A stretch of DNA of 64,000 nt from an uncultured Opitutaceae bacterium (GCA_951813085.1 OX638348.1:753627-817626), one strand, 5' to 3'. Numbered from the stretch's first letter, positions 36,049-45,796 are shown. Numbers and translations are program-made. Notes: a model not told the origin generated them from the sequence alone.

Positions 36049-38277
36049 GTGTCGATCTCTCAAAATCCCGTTTCGAATACTGATCGCCTTCGACGTGTCG
36101 CTCTGATTGGCAATCCGAATACGGGAAAAAGCACTCTCTTCAATTGCTTGACTGGCTTGCGCCAGAAAGTGGGCAATTACTCGGGTGTGACGGTGCAGAA
36201 GAAGACGGGCATCACCTTGATAGGCTCGGAGCGAATCGAAATTTTGGACCTTCCTGGAACTTATAGCCTGGCGGCGACTTCGCCCGACGAGCGAGTGGTG
36301 GTGGATGCATTGCGCGGAGAGGTTGAAAACTTGGATCGCCCCGACATGGCCCTGTGTATTGTTGACGCGACGAATCTGCAGCGAAATCTGTTTCTCGCTT
36401 ATCAAATTGGACAGCTGGGGTTACCTATGGTTTTGGCCTTGAACTATTGGGACTCAGCCCGCAAGCGCCAGATCGCCGTAGACATCGAGGAGCTCACGCA
36501 GCGTCTTGGAGTTCCGATCATTCCGATTTCGGCTTCTCGGGCTGAAGGCATTTCCGCACTGAAAGAGGCGATCGCAACAGCCCTTGAAGAAAAGCCCGAA
36601 CTGATTACGCCTGCCTGGCCGGACACGATTGTCCAGGCGGTTAAAGAGGTTCGGGAGGCGCTTCCATCCGAAAATGGAGACTCATTGGACGATGCGGTTA
36701 TTATGCGGGGAATCTTTGAAAGCGATGAAGCTATTTTTCATCGGTCCGGAGCCGACTCGGAAACGGTTCGAAACGCTTTGGAAGTTTCGAAGAAAACGCT
36801 CTTCAAAGGGGGCCTGAATCCTGCAAATGCTGAGGCTGTATTGCTGTATCGGCATATTAAGGACGTGGTCCATCCCTGTATTTCACATGATGGGGAAAGC
36901 AAGCATGGAGGCAGTGAATCCATCGATAGCCTGCTTACTCACAAATGGTGGGGGCTTGTAGCGTTCCTTGGATTGATGTACCTGGTATTTCAATCGGTAT
37001 ATAGCTGGGCGGCTCCATTCATGGACCTGATCGACGGTGGCAAGGCGGTCGTGCAGGACGCGGTTTCAGGACTGCTGGCGAACTGGCCCATGCTTCAAAG
37101 TCTCGCTAGCGATGGAATTATCGAAGGAGTAGGAGCAGTGGTTATCTTTCTCCCGCAAATTTTGATTCTATTTTTCTTCATCACCTTGCTCGAGGATACC
37201 GGCTACATGTCGAGAGCTGCCTTCTTGATGGATAAGCTATTTAGCTGGTGTGGCTTGTCGGGAAAGAGCTTCGTTCCGTTGCTTTCCAGCTATGCCTGCG
37301 CGATTCCAGGAGTTATGGCGACGCGCACGATACAGGATTCCAAGGCGCGGCTCGTTACGATTTTAGTCGCTCCCTTCATGAGCTGCTCGGCGCGGCTCCC
37401 CGTTTACGTACTCATGATTGGAGCGTTTATTGAGCCTAGGTATGGAGCGGGCGTTGCGGGGGCCACGCTCTTTGCGATGCACTTCGTTGGACTAATCGTT
37501 GCGATGCCCTTTGCGTACTTGATGAATAAGTACATTCTTAAGACACCTCCTCAACCATTCTTGCTCGAGCTGCCGAGCTATCAGATTCCCAAGATTCGCG
37601 ATGTCGTCTTGAAGATGTACAGTCAGGGAAAGGAATTTGTAGTGAACGCAGGAACGGTAATATTCGCCATTACGATCGTAATTTGGGCGCTACTCTATTT
37701 CCCTCGGTCCGAGTCCGTAGCCCTGGAAGTGGAGCAGTCATTTATCCAGGCGGTATCGCTCGAAAACAATTGGTCCGAGGAAAGGACGCTCGTTGCATTG
37801 GCCGAGGATGAGTCCTTGCAGACCGAGTTGGATTACGAGATTTCGTCCGCCTATATTGAGCAGAGCCTAATGGGTCGCGTTGGGAAATCGGTTCAGCCGG
37901 TCTTCGCTGCGGCAGGATTCGATTGGAAGATAACTGTGGGTGTCCTGGCTAGCTTTCCTGCTCGTGAAGTCATAATTTCCACGCTTGGCATTATCTACAG
38001 TTTGGGAGGCGATGTTGACGAGGAGGCCGGAGATTTGCGTGAGGCTATGGCGGGCCAAACGTGGCAAAGCGGTCCTAAAGCGGGGATGCCAATTTTTACG
38101 ATTCCGGTCGTGATCTCCATTATGGTCTTTTTTGCTCTTTGCCAGCAATGCGGCGCGACGCTCGCTATAATCGCTCAAGAAACGAGCTGGCGCTGGGCGG
38201 GAGTTTCCTTTGCGTTTATGACGATCTTGGCTTGGTTGGCGTCGATCGCTATCAATCAAGTCGGCTCTTGGCTTTAG
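36049..38277 (+). CDS. feoB: Ferrous iron transporter B
   Basis: A 742-residue inner-membrane Fe(II) transporter with an N-terminal G domain. G1 is GNPNTGKST at residues 21-29, G3 is DLPGTYSL, and the G4 position reads NYWD, a variant of NKxD. Two gate-type membrane domains with many helices follow (for example FLPQILILFFFITLLEDTGYMSR and SFPAREVIIS regions). The start is GTG with no visible strong ribosome site; translation may be coupled to feoA. The stop overlaps the convergent sensor-kinase gene end by four bases. Confidence 0.94.
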   Translation: MSISQNPVSNTDRLRRVALIGNPNTGKSTLFNCLTGLRQKVGNYSGVTVQKKTGITLIGSERIEILDLPGTYSLAATSPDERVVVDALRGEVENLDRPDMALCIVDATNLQRNLFLAYQIGQLGLPMVLALNYWDSARKRQIAVDIEELTQRLGVPIIPISASRAEGISALKEAIATALEEKPELITPAWPDTIVQAVKEVREALPSENGDSLDDAVIMRGIFESDEAIFHRSGADSETVRNALEVSKKTLFKGGLNPANAEAVLLYRHIKDVVHPCISHDGESKHGGSESIDSLLTHKWWGLVAFLGLMYLVFQSVYSWAAPFMDLIDGGKAVVQDAVSGLLANWPMLQSLASDGIIEGVGAVVIFLPQILILFFFITLLEDTGYMSRAAFLMDKLFSWCGLSGKSFVPLLSSYACAIPGVMATRTIQDSKARLVTILVAPFMSCSARLPVYVLMIGAFIEPRYGAGVAGATLFAMHFVGLIVAMPFAYLMNKYILKTPPQPFLLELPSYQIPKIRDVVLKMYSQGKEFVVNAGTVIFAITIVIWALLYFPRSESVALEVEQSFIQAVSLENNWSEERTLVALAEDESLQTELDYEISSAYIEQSLMGRVGKSVQPVFAAAGFDWKITVGVLASFPAREVIISTLGIIYSLGGDVDEEAGDLREAMAGQTWQSGPKAGMPIFTIPVVISIMVFFALCQQCGATLAIIAQETSWRWAGVSFAFMTILAWLASIAINQVGSWL

Positions 38278-39756
38278 CGACCCGCGCTTTGACGCCGCTC
38301 CCTTAATCCGTCGAAGGCGTTTTGCAGGCAATCTCTCAAGCCTGCCAAGGCGATTGGCTTGCATTGAAAATCGTCGAGCCCTGAAGCGAGCGCGGCCTCT
38401 TGCTCCGACCGCATTGTCGCAGCGGAGATGCCCACAATCCAGGGCTGATCCTTTACTCCCTTGCTGGATCGGATTTTTCGAGTGGCGTCGAGTCCAGAGA
38501 GTATGGGCAGATGCATATCCATGAGGATGACATCGTGATGATTTTTTTCGTATTGCCGAATTCCGTCCAAGCCATTGCTTGCTAGATCTGGTTTGTATCC
38601 AAATTTACCTAGCATAGCTTCGATTGTTTTCAAGTTGGCGATATTGTCTTCGACAACCAGGATGGAAATTGGGAATTCGCGACTGACTCATTTTGGATCC
38701 GCCTTGCCGCTTGCGCTTTCAGAAATTGCTTCGCTGGTTGTTTCCAAGGGCAGCGTGAACCAGAAGTTCGAGCCTTCGTCGGGAGTCGACTCTACATCGA
38801 TCGCGCCACCCATCAATTCGACTAGATTCTTGCAAATAGCGAGTCCGAGTCCGCTCCCTCCAAATCGCCGGGAAATGGAAGCGTCGATTTGGGAAAACGG
38901 CTTGAACAGGCGGTGCATCTTTTCGGGGGCGATTCCTATGCCTGTATCGGAAACTGAGATCTTGAGTACGGAAAATCGATTGGAAAGCGGCCTCGCTGAG
39001 GCGTGGGCCTGGATTGTACCTGTTGGGGTGAATTTTACGGCATTGTTTACCAAATTAAGGATAATCTGTCGAAGCCGGGCAGAATCGCCAATGGCGATAT
39101 TGGGTACCGAGTCGTCTATGTGAGCCTCCATAGATAGGGACTTCCCGATCGCTTTGCTCTTCAGGAGAAATATGCAGCTATTGATGCAGTCGCTAGGGGA
39201 GAAGGGAATGGATTCGATGTCGATCTTGCCGGCTTCAATTTTGGATAAATCCAGGATATCGTTTATCAGGCTAAGGAGTGTATCGCCGCTTGCTCGGATC
39301 GCGCTTAGCATTTCGGATTGATCTCGATCGAGCTCCGTGTCGTCGAGAAGGTCTAGCATACCGATCATGCCATTAAGCGGTGTACGTATCTCGTGATTCA
39401 TGTTCGCGAGGAATGCGCACTGCATATCGGCCGCCTTCTTGACTCCCATCTTCGCGGGAGATTTACCGAAGGTTTTCGCGACGATGGTGACGATAGCCTG
39501 CTCGCTATCGGGAATTGGTAAAGAATATGCGGATACGCTAATGGGGGGGACGATATAGGTCCATCATCCAGTCGAGGTCGCATGCGCATTGGGAATTCTC
39601 TTCGATCGACCTTTCGATCAACGAGTCCAGCGCGGGCCATTGATCAACGATGGCAGTATCGGGGTTGAGATAGGAGCGAGCTGCTTCATTACTCTGTATC
39701 CAGTTGCGATCGGAGTCGACGATCAAAGTGGCGACGTCACGGGTTGGTTGAAGCAT
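38274..39756 (-). pseudogene. Hybrid histidine kinase broken by frameshift and TGA
   Basis: A hybrid sensor kinase in three pieces. From the ATG at 39756 a short sensor-like (possibly PAS) segment ends early at a run of seven C on this strand (39543-39549). Removing one C restores the frame into the kinase, which has the H box NHEIRTPLNG, the N box LNLVNNAVKFTPTG, and the G boxes DTGIGI and GGSGLGLAI. An in-frame TGA at 38688-38690 then cuts off the receiver domain, whose first strand VVEDN and phospho-acceptor block LMDMHLP follow in the same frame. The receiver's acid pair lies before any usable start, so the parts were once one protein. Confidence 0.85.
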
Positions 39757-39792
39757 TGGATGTAACGTCGGTATCCCAGTTTGTACTGCACT

Positions 39793-40734
39793 CTACTTGC
39801 GGCGGCGATCTGCGTACTTGTCGTCTCGAATTCGAGACTCGTCGATAGGGTAGTCTTGATTCTCCAAAAGCTCTTCCTTAGTGGGTGTACGCGATGGAAT
39901 TCCATTCGGTGGAATCTCCCTTCCAGCGATCCAAGCAATCGCGTTGAGCACCACTTTCCGAAAATTGTCGTCCTGCCAGTTGTCGTGGTAGTGTCCGCCA
40001 GTAAACCCGAAACCTCTGCTGCCATTCTCGTTTTCGGATACCCACATAACATGTTGCGGATCGCCCCGGGCAACCGCTGCCCGTCCATCAGGGGTGGAAT
40101 TGTGATGATGGTCTTTTTCCGGGAGAAGATCCAAGGGAGGGATTGCAGAGAGTATTGGCGTCACCCCTTCCATGTTCTCGCGGAATCGCATGTTGCAATA
40201 CCATTCATCGTTGATGCCAAATGGCTCGACGCCGTTGGCGACAGGGTGGTCCGGCAATGCTTCGAATTGGGGTGACCAGTGCGGATTGACGGACTTATAT
40301 AGTTGATAGTATCCGCCAATCCATCGAAGAAATGCATCGGAGGTCGCTCCGTCGATGGTCTCTACAGCGTAGTGGAGGCAGCCCACGCCGACGCCTTGGG
40401 ATTGGAGCGTATCGATCGTACCAACGTGGTCATTGGCGAGATGCCTCTTTCCGCCGTCGCAATAGATTACAACCGCGCTGACACCGTCCAGAACCGCATC
40501 ATCCTTCGGCCAGCTTGGGTCCTCAGGATCGTGATACACGGAAGCGTTGAAATCGAGACCGCTTTCATTCAAGCACTTGGCCAGAAGCAACGACCCAGCG
40601 TTGTGCTCGTGAGCGAAGAAGCCATGGCTCTTTTTCCCGGCGACGAAGAGAATTTTCGTTTCTTCGGCGTGAGCCCCCAGAGAACCGAGGTAGGCGAGAA
40701 TCGCTAGGGAAATGAATTTTCGGATCGGAATCAT
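39793..40734 (-). CDS. ThuA-domain secreted protein
   Basis: A 313-residue ThuA-like (trehalose-utilisation-type, glutamine-amidotransferase fold) protein with a signal peptide from the ATG at 40734 (KFISLAILAYLGSLGAHA). Typical blocks are FVAGKKSHGF, VGVGCLHYAVE and GGHYHDNW. Such secreted ThuA proteins are frequent in Verrucomicrobia and Planctomycetes near sugar-oxidation genes; their reaction is not settled. It lies 36 bases upstream of the broken kinase on the same strand. Confidence 0.87.
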   Translation of the reverse strand: MIPIRKFISLAILAYLGSLGAHAEETKILFVAGKKSHGFFAHEHNAGSLLLAKCLNESGLDFNASVYHDPEDPSWPKDDAVLDGVSAVVIYCDGGKRHLANDHVGTIDTLQSQGVGVGCLHYAVETIDGATSDAFLRWIGGYYQLYKSVNPHWSPQFEALPDHPVANGVEPFGINDEWYCNMRFRENMEGVTPILSAIPPLDLLPEKDHHHNSTPDGRAAVARGDPQHVMWVSENENGSRGFGFTGGHYHDNWQDDNFRKVVLNAIAWIAGREIPPNGIPSRTPTKEELLENQDYPIDESRIRDDKYADRRRK

Positions 40735-40898
40735 GAGTTCTGAAAACAAGCCAGTAGACTGCTTGAGCCCTGCGGTGGAGTAAAGGTTATTGACCCTGAA
40801 AGCGTTCGAAATGGAAACTGGAAGGAGCCGAACGCTAATTTGGGATATTGACGGTTTCCCTGCCTGCACCCCGTACCCAGGCAATCGATTTCCTAGGC

Positions 40899-42182
40899 TT
40901 ACTGAGGTCTCTTTGGGTGGTTCTCGATCGCGCGTTCAACGATATGGACGGGAACCGCTTGAGATCTGGATGCGGCGATAAGGTCGTCACGTTCTGCTTT
41001 CCATCGCTTCTGTCCAGAGGGCGTCGTTACAGTCTTTATGCGGATAGGGCCGTACTCGGTGGTCAACGTTTCAGTTTCCCGATCAAGGGTCTTTCGGGAG
41101 ACCGGAAAGTAGCGAAGGCCAATGGCAGTGGTAGCCTCCAATACGAAGTCGCAGACCGCGTCGAGCTTGGCGGACGGAGCCAGGATCGATAGGATAATTC
41201 CAGGCCTTCCCTTTTTCATTGTAGCTTGAACCAGCGAAACATCCAGAGCGCCCTTTTGGAGTAGCTCGCTTTGGAATTCCGCGCCGAGCTGCTCTGGAGA
41301 GCAATCGTCGAGATTCGTTTCAATCGCGAAGATGTCAGAGTTCTCTCTAACTTGAGAGCAGAGCGAGAGCCTGAGTACGTTTGCCGCGATGAAATCTTTC
41401 TTGCCGGGACCGTATGCCATCTGATCTACGACGAGAGCGGGCGATTCGAAAGTCGGGTCGAGGAATTTTAGAATCGCGACCCCGGTGGGCGTGACCCGCT
41501 CGCCTTTTTCCTCTCCTTTGTAGCAGGGCATTCCAGCTAGGAGTTTTGCGGTTGCGGGCGCGGGAACGGGAAGCAATCCATGTTGAGTATTCACCATCCC
41601 ATGTCCCGTGCAAATCGGATCCGAATAGGTTTTATAAATTTGTAATCGATCAATCAATACAGCGCAACCAACAACATCAATGATTGAATCGACGGCGCTA
41701 ATTTCATGGAAGTGGATTTTCTCCAAGGGGATATCGTGTACTTGCGACTCGGCGGTGCCGATGAGATGGAATATTTCTTTGGCGATGGTTTTGGCAGACA
41801 TGGCGATGTCCGCGTTGTCGATTATGGCAAGTATGTCGCTGAGATGTCGGTGGTGGTGGCTTCCGTGCCCATGCGAATGGTCATGTCCATGCGAGTGCGA
41901 GTGGTCATGAGAGTCTCCTGGAGAGTCCGTCCCATTAGGCTCCGAGTTGAGGTCGACTACATTGACGTGCTTGCAGACGATTCCGTTCTTGTCGACAGTC
42001 GAAATCTCGACCTTTCCATCTGGCAGATTCAGCTTGCTCGGCAGGTCGACGATGTCGTCATGGGCCTCGAGAAGTCCGCATAAGGCGCCGAGAAACATAT
42101 CGCCGGAAAGTCCTGAAAAAGGTTCTATATATAGAGTGTTCACAATGATAGTCGATTGAGAAGAGTCAGTCTTAGCGTTCAT
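40899..42182 (-). CDS. larC: Nickel pincer cofactor biosynthesis protein LarC
   Basis: A 427-residue LarC, the nickel-inserting cyclometallase that finishes the nickel-pincer nucleotide cofactor of lactate racemase and related enzymes. The conserved start IEPFSGLSGDMFLGAL is followed by a His-rich stretch (about residues 90-115, with repeated SHDHSHSHGHD-type spacing) likely to bind nickel. Later blocks HFHEISAVDSIIDVVG and GERVTPTGVAIL match the family. It is the last gene of the lar operon, three bases after larB. No larA target enzyme is in the window. Confidence 0.95.
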   Translation of the reverse strand: MNAKTDSSQSTIIVNTLYIEPFSGLSGDMFLGALCGLLEAHDDIVDLPSKLNLPDGKVEISTVDKNGIVCKHVNVVDLNSEPNGTDSPGDSHDHSHSHGHDHSHGHGSHHHRHLSDILAIIDNADIAMSAKTIAKEIFHLIGTAESQVHDIPLEKIHFHEISAVDSIIDVVGCAVLIDRLQIYKTYSDPICTGHGMVNTQHGLLPVPAPATAKLLAGMPCYKGEEKGERVTPTGVAILKFLDPTFESPALVVDQMAYGPGKKDFIAANVLRLSLCSQVRENSDIFAIETNLDDCSPEQLGAEFQSELLQKGALDVSLVQATMKKGRPGIILSILAPSAKLDAVCDFVLEATTAIGLRYFPVSRKTLDRETETLTTEYGPIRIKTVTTPSGQKRWKAERDDLIAASRSQAVPVHIVERAIENHPKRPQ

Positions 42183-42185
42183 GGA

Positions 42186-42839
42186 TTATCGATCGATTTG
42201 GCGCAGAATTCGATAGGCGGCCATTGCCGCCCCGTAGCCGTTGTCGATATTCGTTACAGAGATGCCATTGGCGCAGCTGGAGAGCATGGCGTTGAGCGCG
42301 GCGTTGCCACCGGTGGCGACTCCATAGCCCACACTAGTGGGAACAGCAATAATGGGTTGTGACAAGAGCCCGCCTACGACGCTTGGCAAGGCGCCTTCAA
42401 AGCCTGCGGCAACGATTAGTACTCGGCATGATTTGAGTTCTTCTAGGCGATCAAAAAGCCGCTGTATTCCTGCTACCCCTACATCGTTAATTCGCTTAGC
42501 GGGAGTTTGCACCAGGTTCAGTGTGTAGAACGCTTCGTTTACGATCGGCAAATCGGAACTACCTGCACTGAGAATTGCGATCTGGGCGGAGGATTCGTCT
42601 AGAGAATTTTCCTGTAGAAGGAAAGCCTGTGAAATAGGGTCGTACCGCGCTTCTGGAAAGCTCTCGAGTAGACGCTGACCTTTCTCCGGTTGGACGCGTG
42701 TCGCCAAGGCATTTCGGCCTTTGGAATGATACTCATTTAAAATGCGCTCTAGAAGCTCTACAGATTTTGAGCTACCATAGACCACTTCAGGGAACCCTAG
42801 TCGCTCTTCCCGGTTTGTATCCAAGTTATAATCATCCAT
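42186..42839 (-). CDS. larB: Nickel pincer cofactor biosynthesis protein LarB
   Basis: A 217-residue LarB, the carboxylase/hydrolase that converts nicotinic acid adenine dinucleotide to the dicarboxylated mononucleotide, the first step of the pincer cofactor path. The C-terminal PurE-like region has LSAGSSDLP, AAGFEGALPSVVGGL and PTSVGYGVATGGNAAL. The ATG at 42839 is chosen by family length; it overlaps the end of larE by eight bases, which suggests coupled translation. It lies between larE and larC. Confidence 0.94.
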   Translation of the reverse strand: MDDYNLDTNREERLGFPEVVYGSSKSVELLERILNEYHSKGRNALATRVQPEKGQRLLESFPEARYDPISQAFLLQENSLDESSAQIAILSAGSSDLPIVNEAFYTLNLVQTPAKRINDVGVAGIQRLFDRLEELKSCRVLIVAAGFEGALPSVVGGLLSQPIIAVPTSVGYGVATGGNAALNAMLSSCANGISVTNIDNGYGAAMAAYRILRQIDR

Positions 42840-43641
42840 TCGCTGAAATTGATCGATTGAGTTTTCCTGACACGAACCCTTCCACGTCGATTTCGACTCG
42901 TGCAAAACCGATACTCAAGAGCTCGGGTTCAATAAGGTGGAAGGATTCCTTTAGTTTGGCGATATCTTCTACTGGAGCTTCGATTCGAGCGGCGCTACTA
43001 ATATAGCGTACGCGTACGTGATCGAACTCGAGTCGATTCAGCGCAGACTCGGCCAGCTCTATTTGCCTTAATTTTTCAGCGGAAACAGCTTCGCCATACG
43101 GGATGCGTGAGCTGAGGCATGGACTTGCGGGCTTGTCCCAAACGGGTAGCTCAAATTCCTTCGCTAATTGCCTGATCGCTTTTTTGCCAATGCCGCATTC
43201 AGCGAGCGGAGAGCGGACCTTTTGCTCGCTTGCAGCTTGATGACCGGGTCGATAATCGCCTTGGTCATCGAGATTCGCTCCATTTAGCAAAGTATAATTT
43301 GAATAGTCTCGGCGGTGCATGTCCCGCATCGCTGAATACAAGGTGTCCTTGCAGTAGTAGCACCGATTTATGGGATTTTGCGCATAGTTTGGATTGTCCA
43401 GCTCATTGGTTTGAATCACTTTCAAGACGATTTCGAATTGCGAACAGAATGAGCGGGCAATTTCGAGATCGGAGCGCTTCAAGCTGGGGGAGTCGGCGAT
43501 CACCCCAATTCCTCGATCACCGAGAAAGCGCTTCGAAAGGTATAGGACGACAGCAGAATCAACGCCTCCTGAAAACGCGGTCAAGCTGCCACTAAGGGGA
43601 GAGAACCAGTTTTCGAGTCGCTGAGTTAAATCTGGGTCCAT
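42832..43641 (-). CDS. larE: Sulfur transferase LarE
   Basis: A 269-residue PP-loop ATPase that adenylates the pincer precursor's carboxylates and adds sulfur, in many species taken from its own Cys. The PP-loop SGGVDSAVV is near residue 25. CYYCK and the later PASPCLSSRIPYG contain the Cys residues expected of the family; the latter most likely holds the sulfur-donating one. The ATG at 43641 follows family length. It is preceded by the small His-rich membrane gene at a distance of five bases. Confidence 0.95.
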   Translation of the reverse strand: MDPDLTQRLENWFSPLSGSLTAFSGGVDSAVVLYLSKRFLGDRGIGVIADSPSLKRSDLEIARSFCSQFEIVLKVIQTNELDNPNYAQNPINRCYYCKDTLYSAMRDMHRRDYSNYTLLNGANLDDQGDYRPGHQAASEQKVRSPLAECGIGKKAIRQLAKEFELPVWDKPASPCLSSRIPYGEAVSAEKLRQIELAESALNRLEFDHVRVRYISSAARIEAPVEDIAKLKESFHLIEPELLSIGFARVEIDVEGFVSGKLNRSISANG

Positions 43642-43646
43642 CGAAT

Positions 43647-43910
43647 CTACAGTGAGATTGCCGGTGAGTGATTTCGAGCTGGTTGTCCGCAGGGGCGCAG
43701 GCTCCAGAATCGGACCGTTCGTGGGGCCTTTCGCCCACGTTTGCGCCACGCTGCGATTGCGGCTCCGATACCGACGGCGAGCAGTATTAGGGAGATGATT
43801 GGAGACCCCAAGGCCTCCGGCATCGCATGATGGTGAGGCGCAGGCGATGTATGGCCCAAGACAACTGTCGAGGGAGCAAGGATGAGAAGTAGGCGAATTG
43901 AGTATTTCAT
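43647..43910 (-). CDS. Small His-rich membrane protein leading lar operon
   Basis: An 87-residue protein: a signal peptide (MKYSIRLLLILAPSTVVLG), a short mature part with a His cluster (APHHHAM), one membrane helix (IISLILLAVGIGAAIAAW) and a basic tail. The pattern resembles small metal-linked membrane proteins, and also a helix-plus-basic-tail sorting signal. It ends five bases before the larE start and is presumably the first gene of the lar operon, so a role in nickel supply is a reasonable guess. I know no family for it. Confidence 0.62.
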   Translation of the reverse strand: MKYSIRLLLILAPSTVVLGHTSPAPHHHAMPEALGSPIISLILLAVGIGAAIAAWRKRGRKAPRTVRFWSLRPCGQPARNHSPAISL

Positions 43911-44016
43911 AGCTGCAAGGTTATCTATTCTGCGGATTCGACGGGCTTTGTCAAACCGGCCCGACTTGCACGTTCGCCGAGGTCAATTGGAGTTGATCCC
44001 GCACGGCATCCTCCCT

Positions 44017-44394
44017 ATGTCCTTGGGGATGCCGGACGATTCGCAAACTATAGGAGAATTGAAAGCTCTGATTGATTCATTTGCGCAGGAGCGGGAGTGG
44101 GAACCCTTCCACTCGCTTAAGAACCTGTCGATGTCGATATCGATCGAATCAGCGGAATTGATGGAGCACTTTCAATGGATCGAAGGAAAGGAATCCGATT
44201 CCGTGGCCCAGGATGATGCCAAGCGAACGCAGGTTGAGGAGGAACTTGCGGATGTGATCATATACGCGCTTCAATTCGCTAATCGATCAGGCATCGACCT
44301 CTCGAGCGCGATTCGCCGAAAAGTGGAAATCAACGCTCGCAAATACCCCGTTGAAAAATCTAGGGGCCGTTCCACGAAGCCTGAACGTTCCTGA
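44017..44394 (+). CDS. MazG-like nucleotide pyrophosphohydrolase
   Basis: A 125-residue all-helical NTP pyrophosphohydrolase of the RS21-C6/dCTPase-like group, which hydrolyses abnormal or excess nucleoside triphosphates to monophosphates. The metal-binding ESAELMEHFQW and EEELADVI blocks are present. The start is ATG 44017 or ATG 44029; the longer frame to 43882 overlaps the divergent gene and is not coding. Confidence 0.85.
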   Translation: MSLGMPDDSQTIGELKALIDSFAQEREWEPFHSLKNLSMSISIESAELMEHFQWIEGKESDSVAQDDAKRTQVEEELADVIIYALQFANRSGIDLSSAIRRKVEINARKYPVEKSRGRSTKPERS

Positions 44395-44459
44395 CCGGCT
44401 CGGTCTGTTCTCTCAGATATGACATTGCCCTCGTCCGCGTTTTCATTTCCTTGAAAGCG

Positions 44460-45542
44460 ATGAAGTTCATGATGGCGATATTTCCGGTCAAAATAGGTGA
44501 GCGTCTGATCATCTGCTCGCTCTTGCTGGCGGGAGCGTTGACTTCAGTCCAGGCTCAAAACGCGATTGCCTTGAGGCCCGAGGCGTTGCTGGGCTATTCC
44601 TTGGATTGGCTGGCTCCGGGGGGTCAAGCGACTACGATCCCAAGCGAAATTTCAGTCTATAGTCTCAGTTGCGGAACGTGTGTAGAAGAGTTGGGAGAAA
44701 TTTCGAGTGGCTTCAAGCCGGCCCCCGTTCGGTTTAAGTTGACCTCCTTCAAGGCGATTGATCGTGCCCTATTGATCGAGCTGCTGGCGATGGGGCTCGC
44801 CTATACGGATCCGAAGGCGCGGCGTTCCGCGGTCCTGGATGTCCTTAGGATTTACGCGAAGGACCCGGACCATTACATCGGAAATTTTCAGGATTGGAAA
44901 ACGATCGTCGCCTCGCATTGGCCGAGCAATTCGGATGCGGAGAACGACTCCGTCTCTCGAGCGTTCGCTACAAACGTGCTCGATATGCAATCGCGGATTC
45001 TCGCCTTGATGGACAAGCAGGCGACCCCCAATGCGATTTCTCTCCAGACTCAGCCCCTTGCTGTCGAGACTCGACGCGGTACGGATCGATATAACTCCTT
45101 GGTGGCGTCGCTAGCGCTCTCTTGGCTGCGCCCCAAACTAGACAGTCCAGAGGAAACAGAAGAAATACCGCAGCGCGCTCGATCGATCAACCCGATCAAG
45201 TCCTTGTCACGAGTCGAGTGGCAGGGCCTGAAGGAATGGGCGCTGGACGGAGCCTATTGGATTTGGGGCGGTACGTTGAGCCCTGATCAGCTGGGCGCGA
45301 TCGTCGAGTGGCAGGCTCAGCTTCATTTACTCCCAGACGACGAAAGTCGTCGATCTCGGCACAGCGAATGGTTCGACCAGGCTATTGAACGAGCGGCGAG
45401 CGGTCCCTTGAGCCCGTTGGAAGCCTTTGGAGTGGCCGACATCGATGCCTTGGCTTCTCCAGCCTGGAACGCCGCTAAGGCGGACGCTCGTCAGCAACTG
45501 GTTTATGCAAGCTATCTAGGGGCTCTTACGAAGGACGAGTAG
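44460..45542 (+). CDS. Secreted DsbA-like CXXC protein, unknown
   Basis: A 360-residue protein from the ATG at 44460, with a signal peptide (IICSLLLAGALTSVQA). Soon after comes a thioredoxin-like beginning, EISVYSLSCGTCVEEL, with a CGTC redox-type pair. The rest is helical and resembles no family I know. The first part suggests thiol oxidoreductase or disulfide chaperone ancestry, but the fold beyond it is uncertain. It stands alone upstream of glyA. Confidence 0.65.
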   Translation: MKFMMAIFPVKIGERLIICSLLLAGALTSVQAQNAIALRPEALLGYSLDWLAPGGQATTIPSEISVYSLSCGTCVEELGEISSGFKPAPVRFKLTSFKAIDRALLIELLAMGLAYTDPKARRSAVLDVLRIYAKDPDHYIGNFQDWKTIVASHWPSNSDAENDSVSRAFATNVLDMQSRILALMDKQATPNAISLQTQPLAVETRRGTDRYNSLVASLALSWLRPKLDSPEETEEIPQRARSINPIKSLSRVEWQGLKEWALDGAYWIWGGTLSPDQLGAIVEWQAQLHLLPDDESRRSRHSEWFDQAIERAASGPLSPLEAFGVADIDALASPAWNAAKADARQQLVYASYLGALTKDE

Positions 45543-45796
45543 CCGCAATAGATTATCGTAATATTTGTAGCTAAATTATAGATACAGCCATGGATCGAAT
45601 AAGTCGCTAGTGGCTTGGGGTTGTGTTTAGAAGCTGTTCGATGCAAAAAACTTTTTTGACGTCGTCTCTGATTGACTTTCCTAATCGGGCTGTCTTGTGA
45701 TAAGGGCGATTCAGGCGGGATTGACCGCCGGGAAGTATTGCGGTTCTATCGCGCGCCTGGGTAGAGCCAATAATAGATTCCATAAGAACTTCCGAA

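Noticed and set aside
38688..38690. TGA read as selenocysteine in the hybrid kinase
   Set aside because: Other genes here end in TGA as an ordinary stop, lesions of all three stop types occur in the window, and no selenocysteine-type insertion element is apparent.
43882..44016. Longer N-terminus for the MazG-like protein
   Set aside because: It would overlap the start of the divergent small membrane gene and adds residues with no family match.
45543..45796. Riboswitch or strong promoter in the glyA leader
   Set aside because: A TTGACG and a TTGACT occur, but neither has a convincing -10 at proper spacing, and I cannot fold a known aptamer from the sequence by eye.
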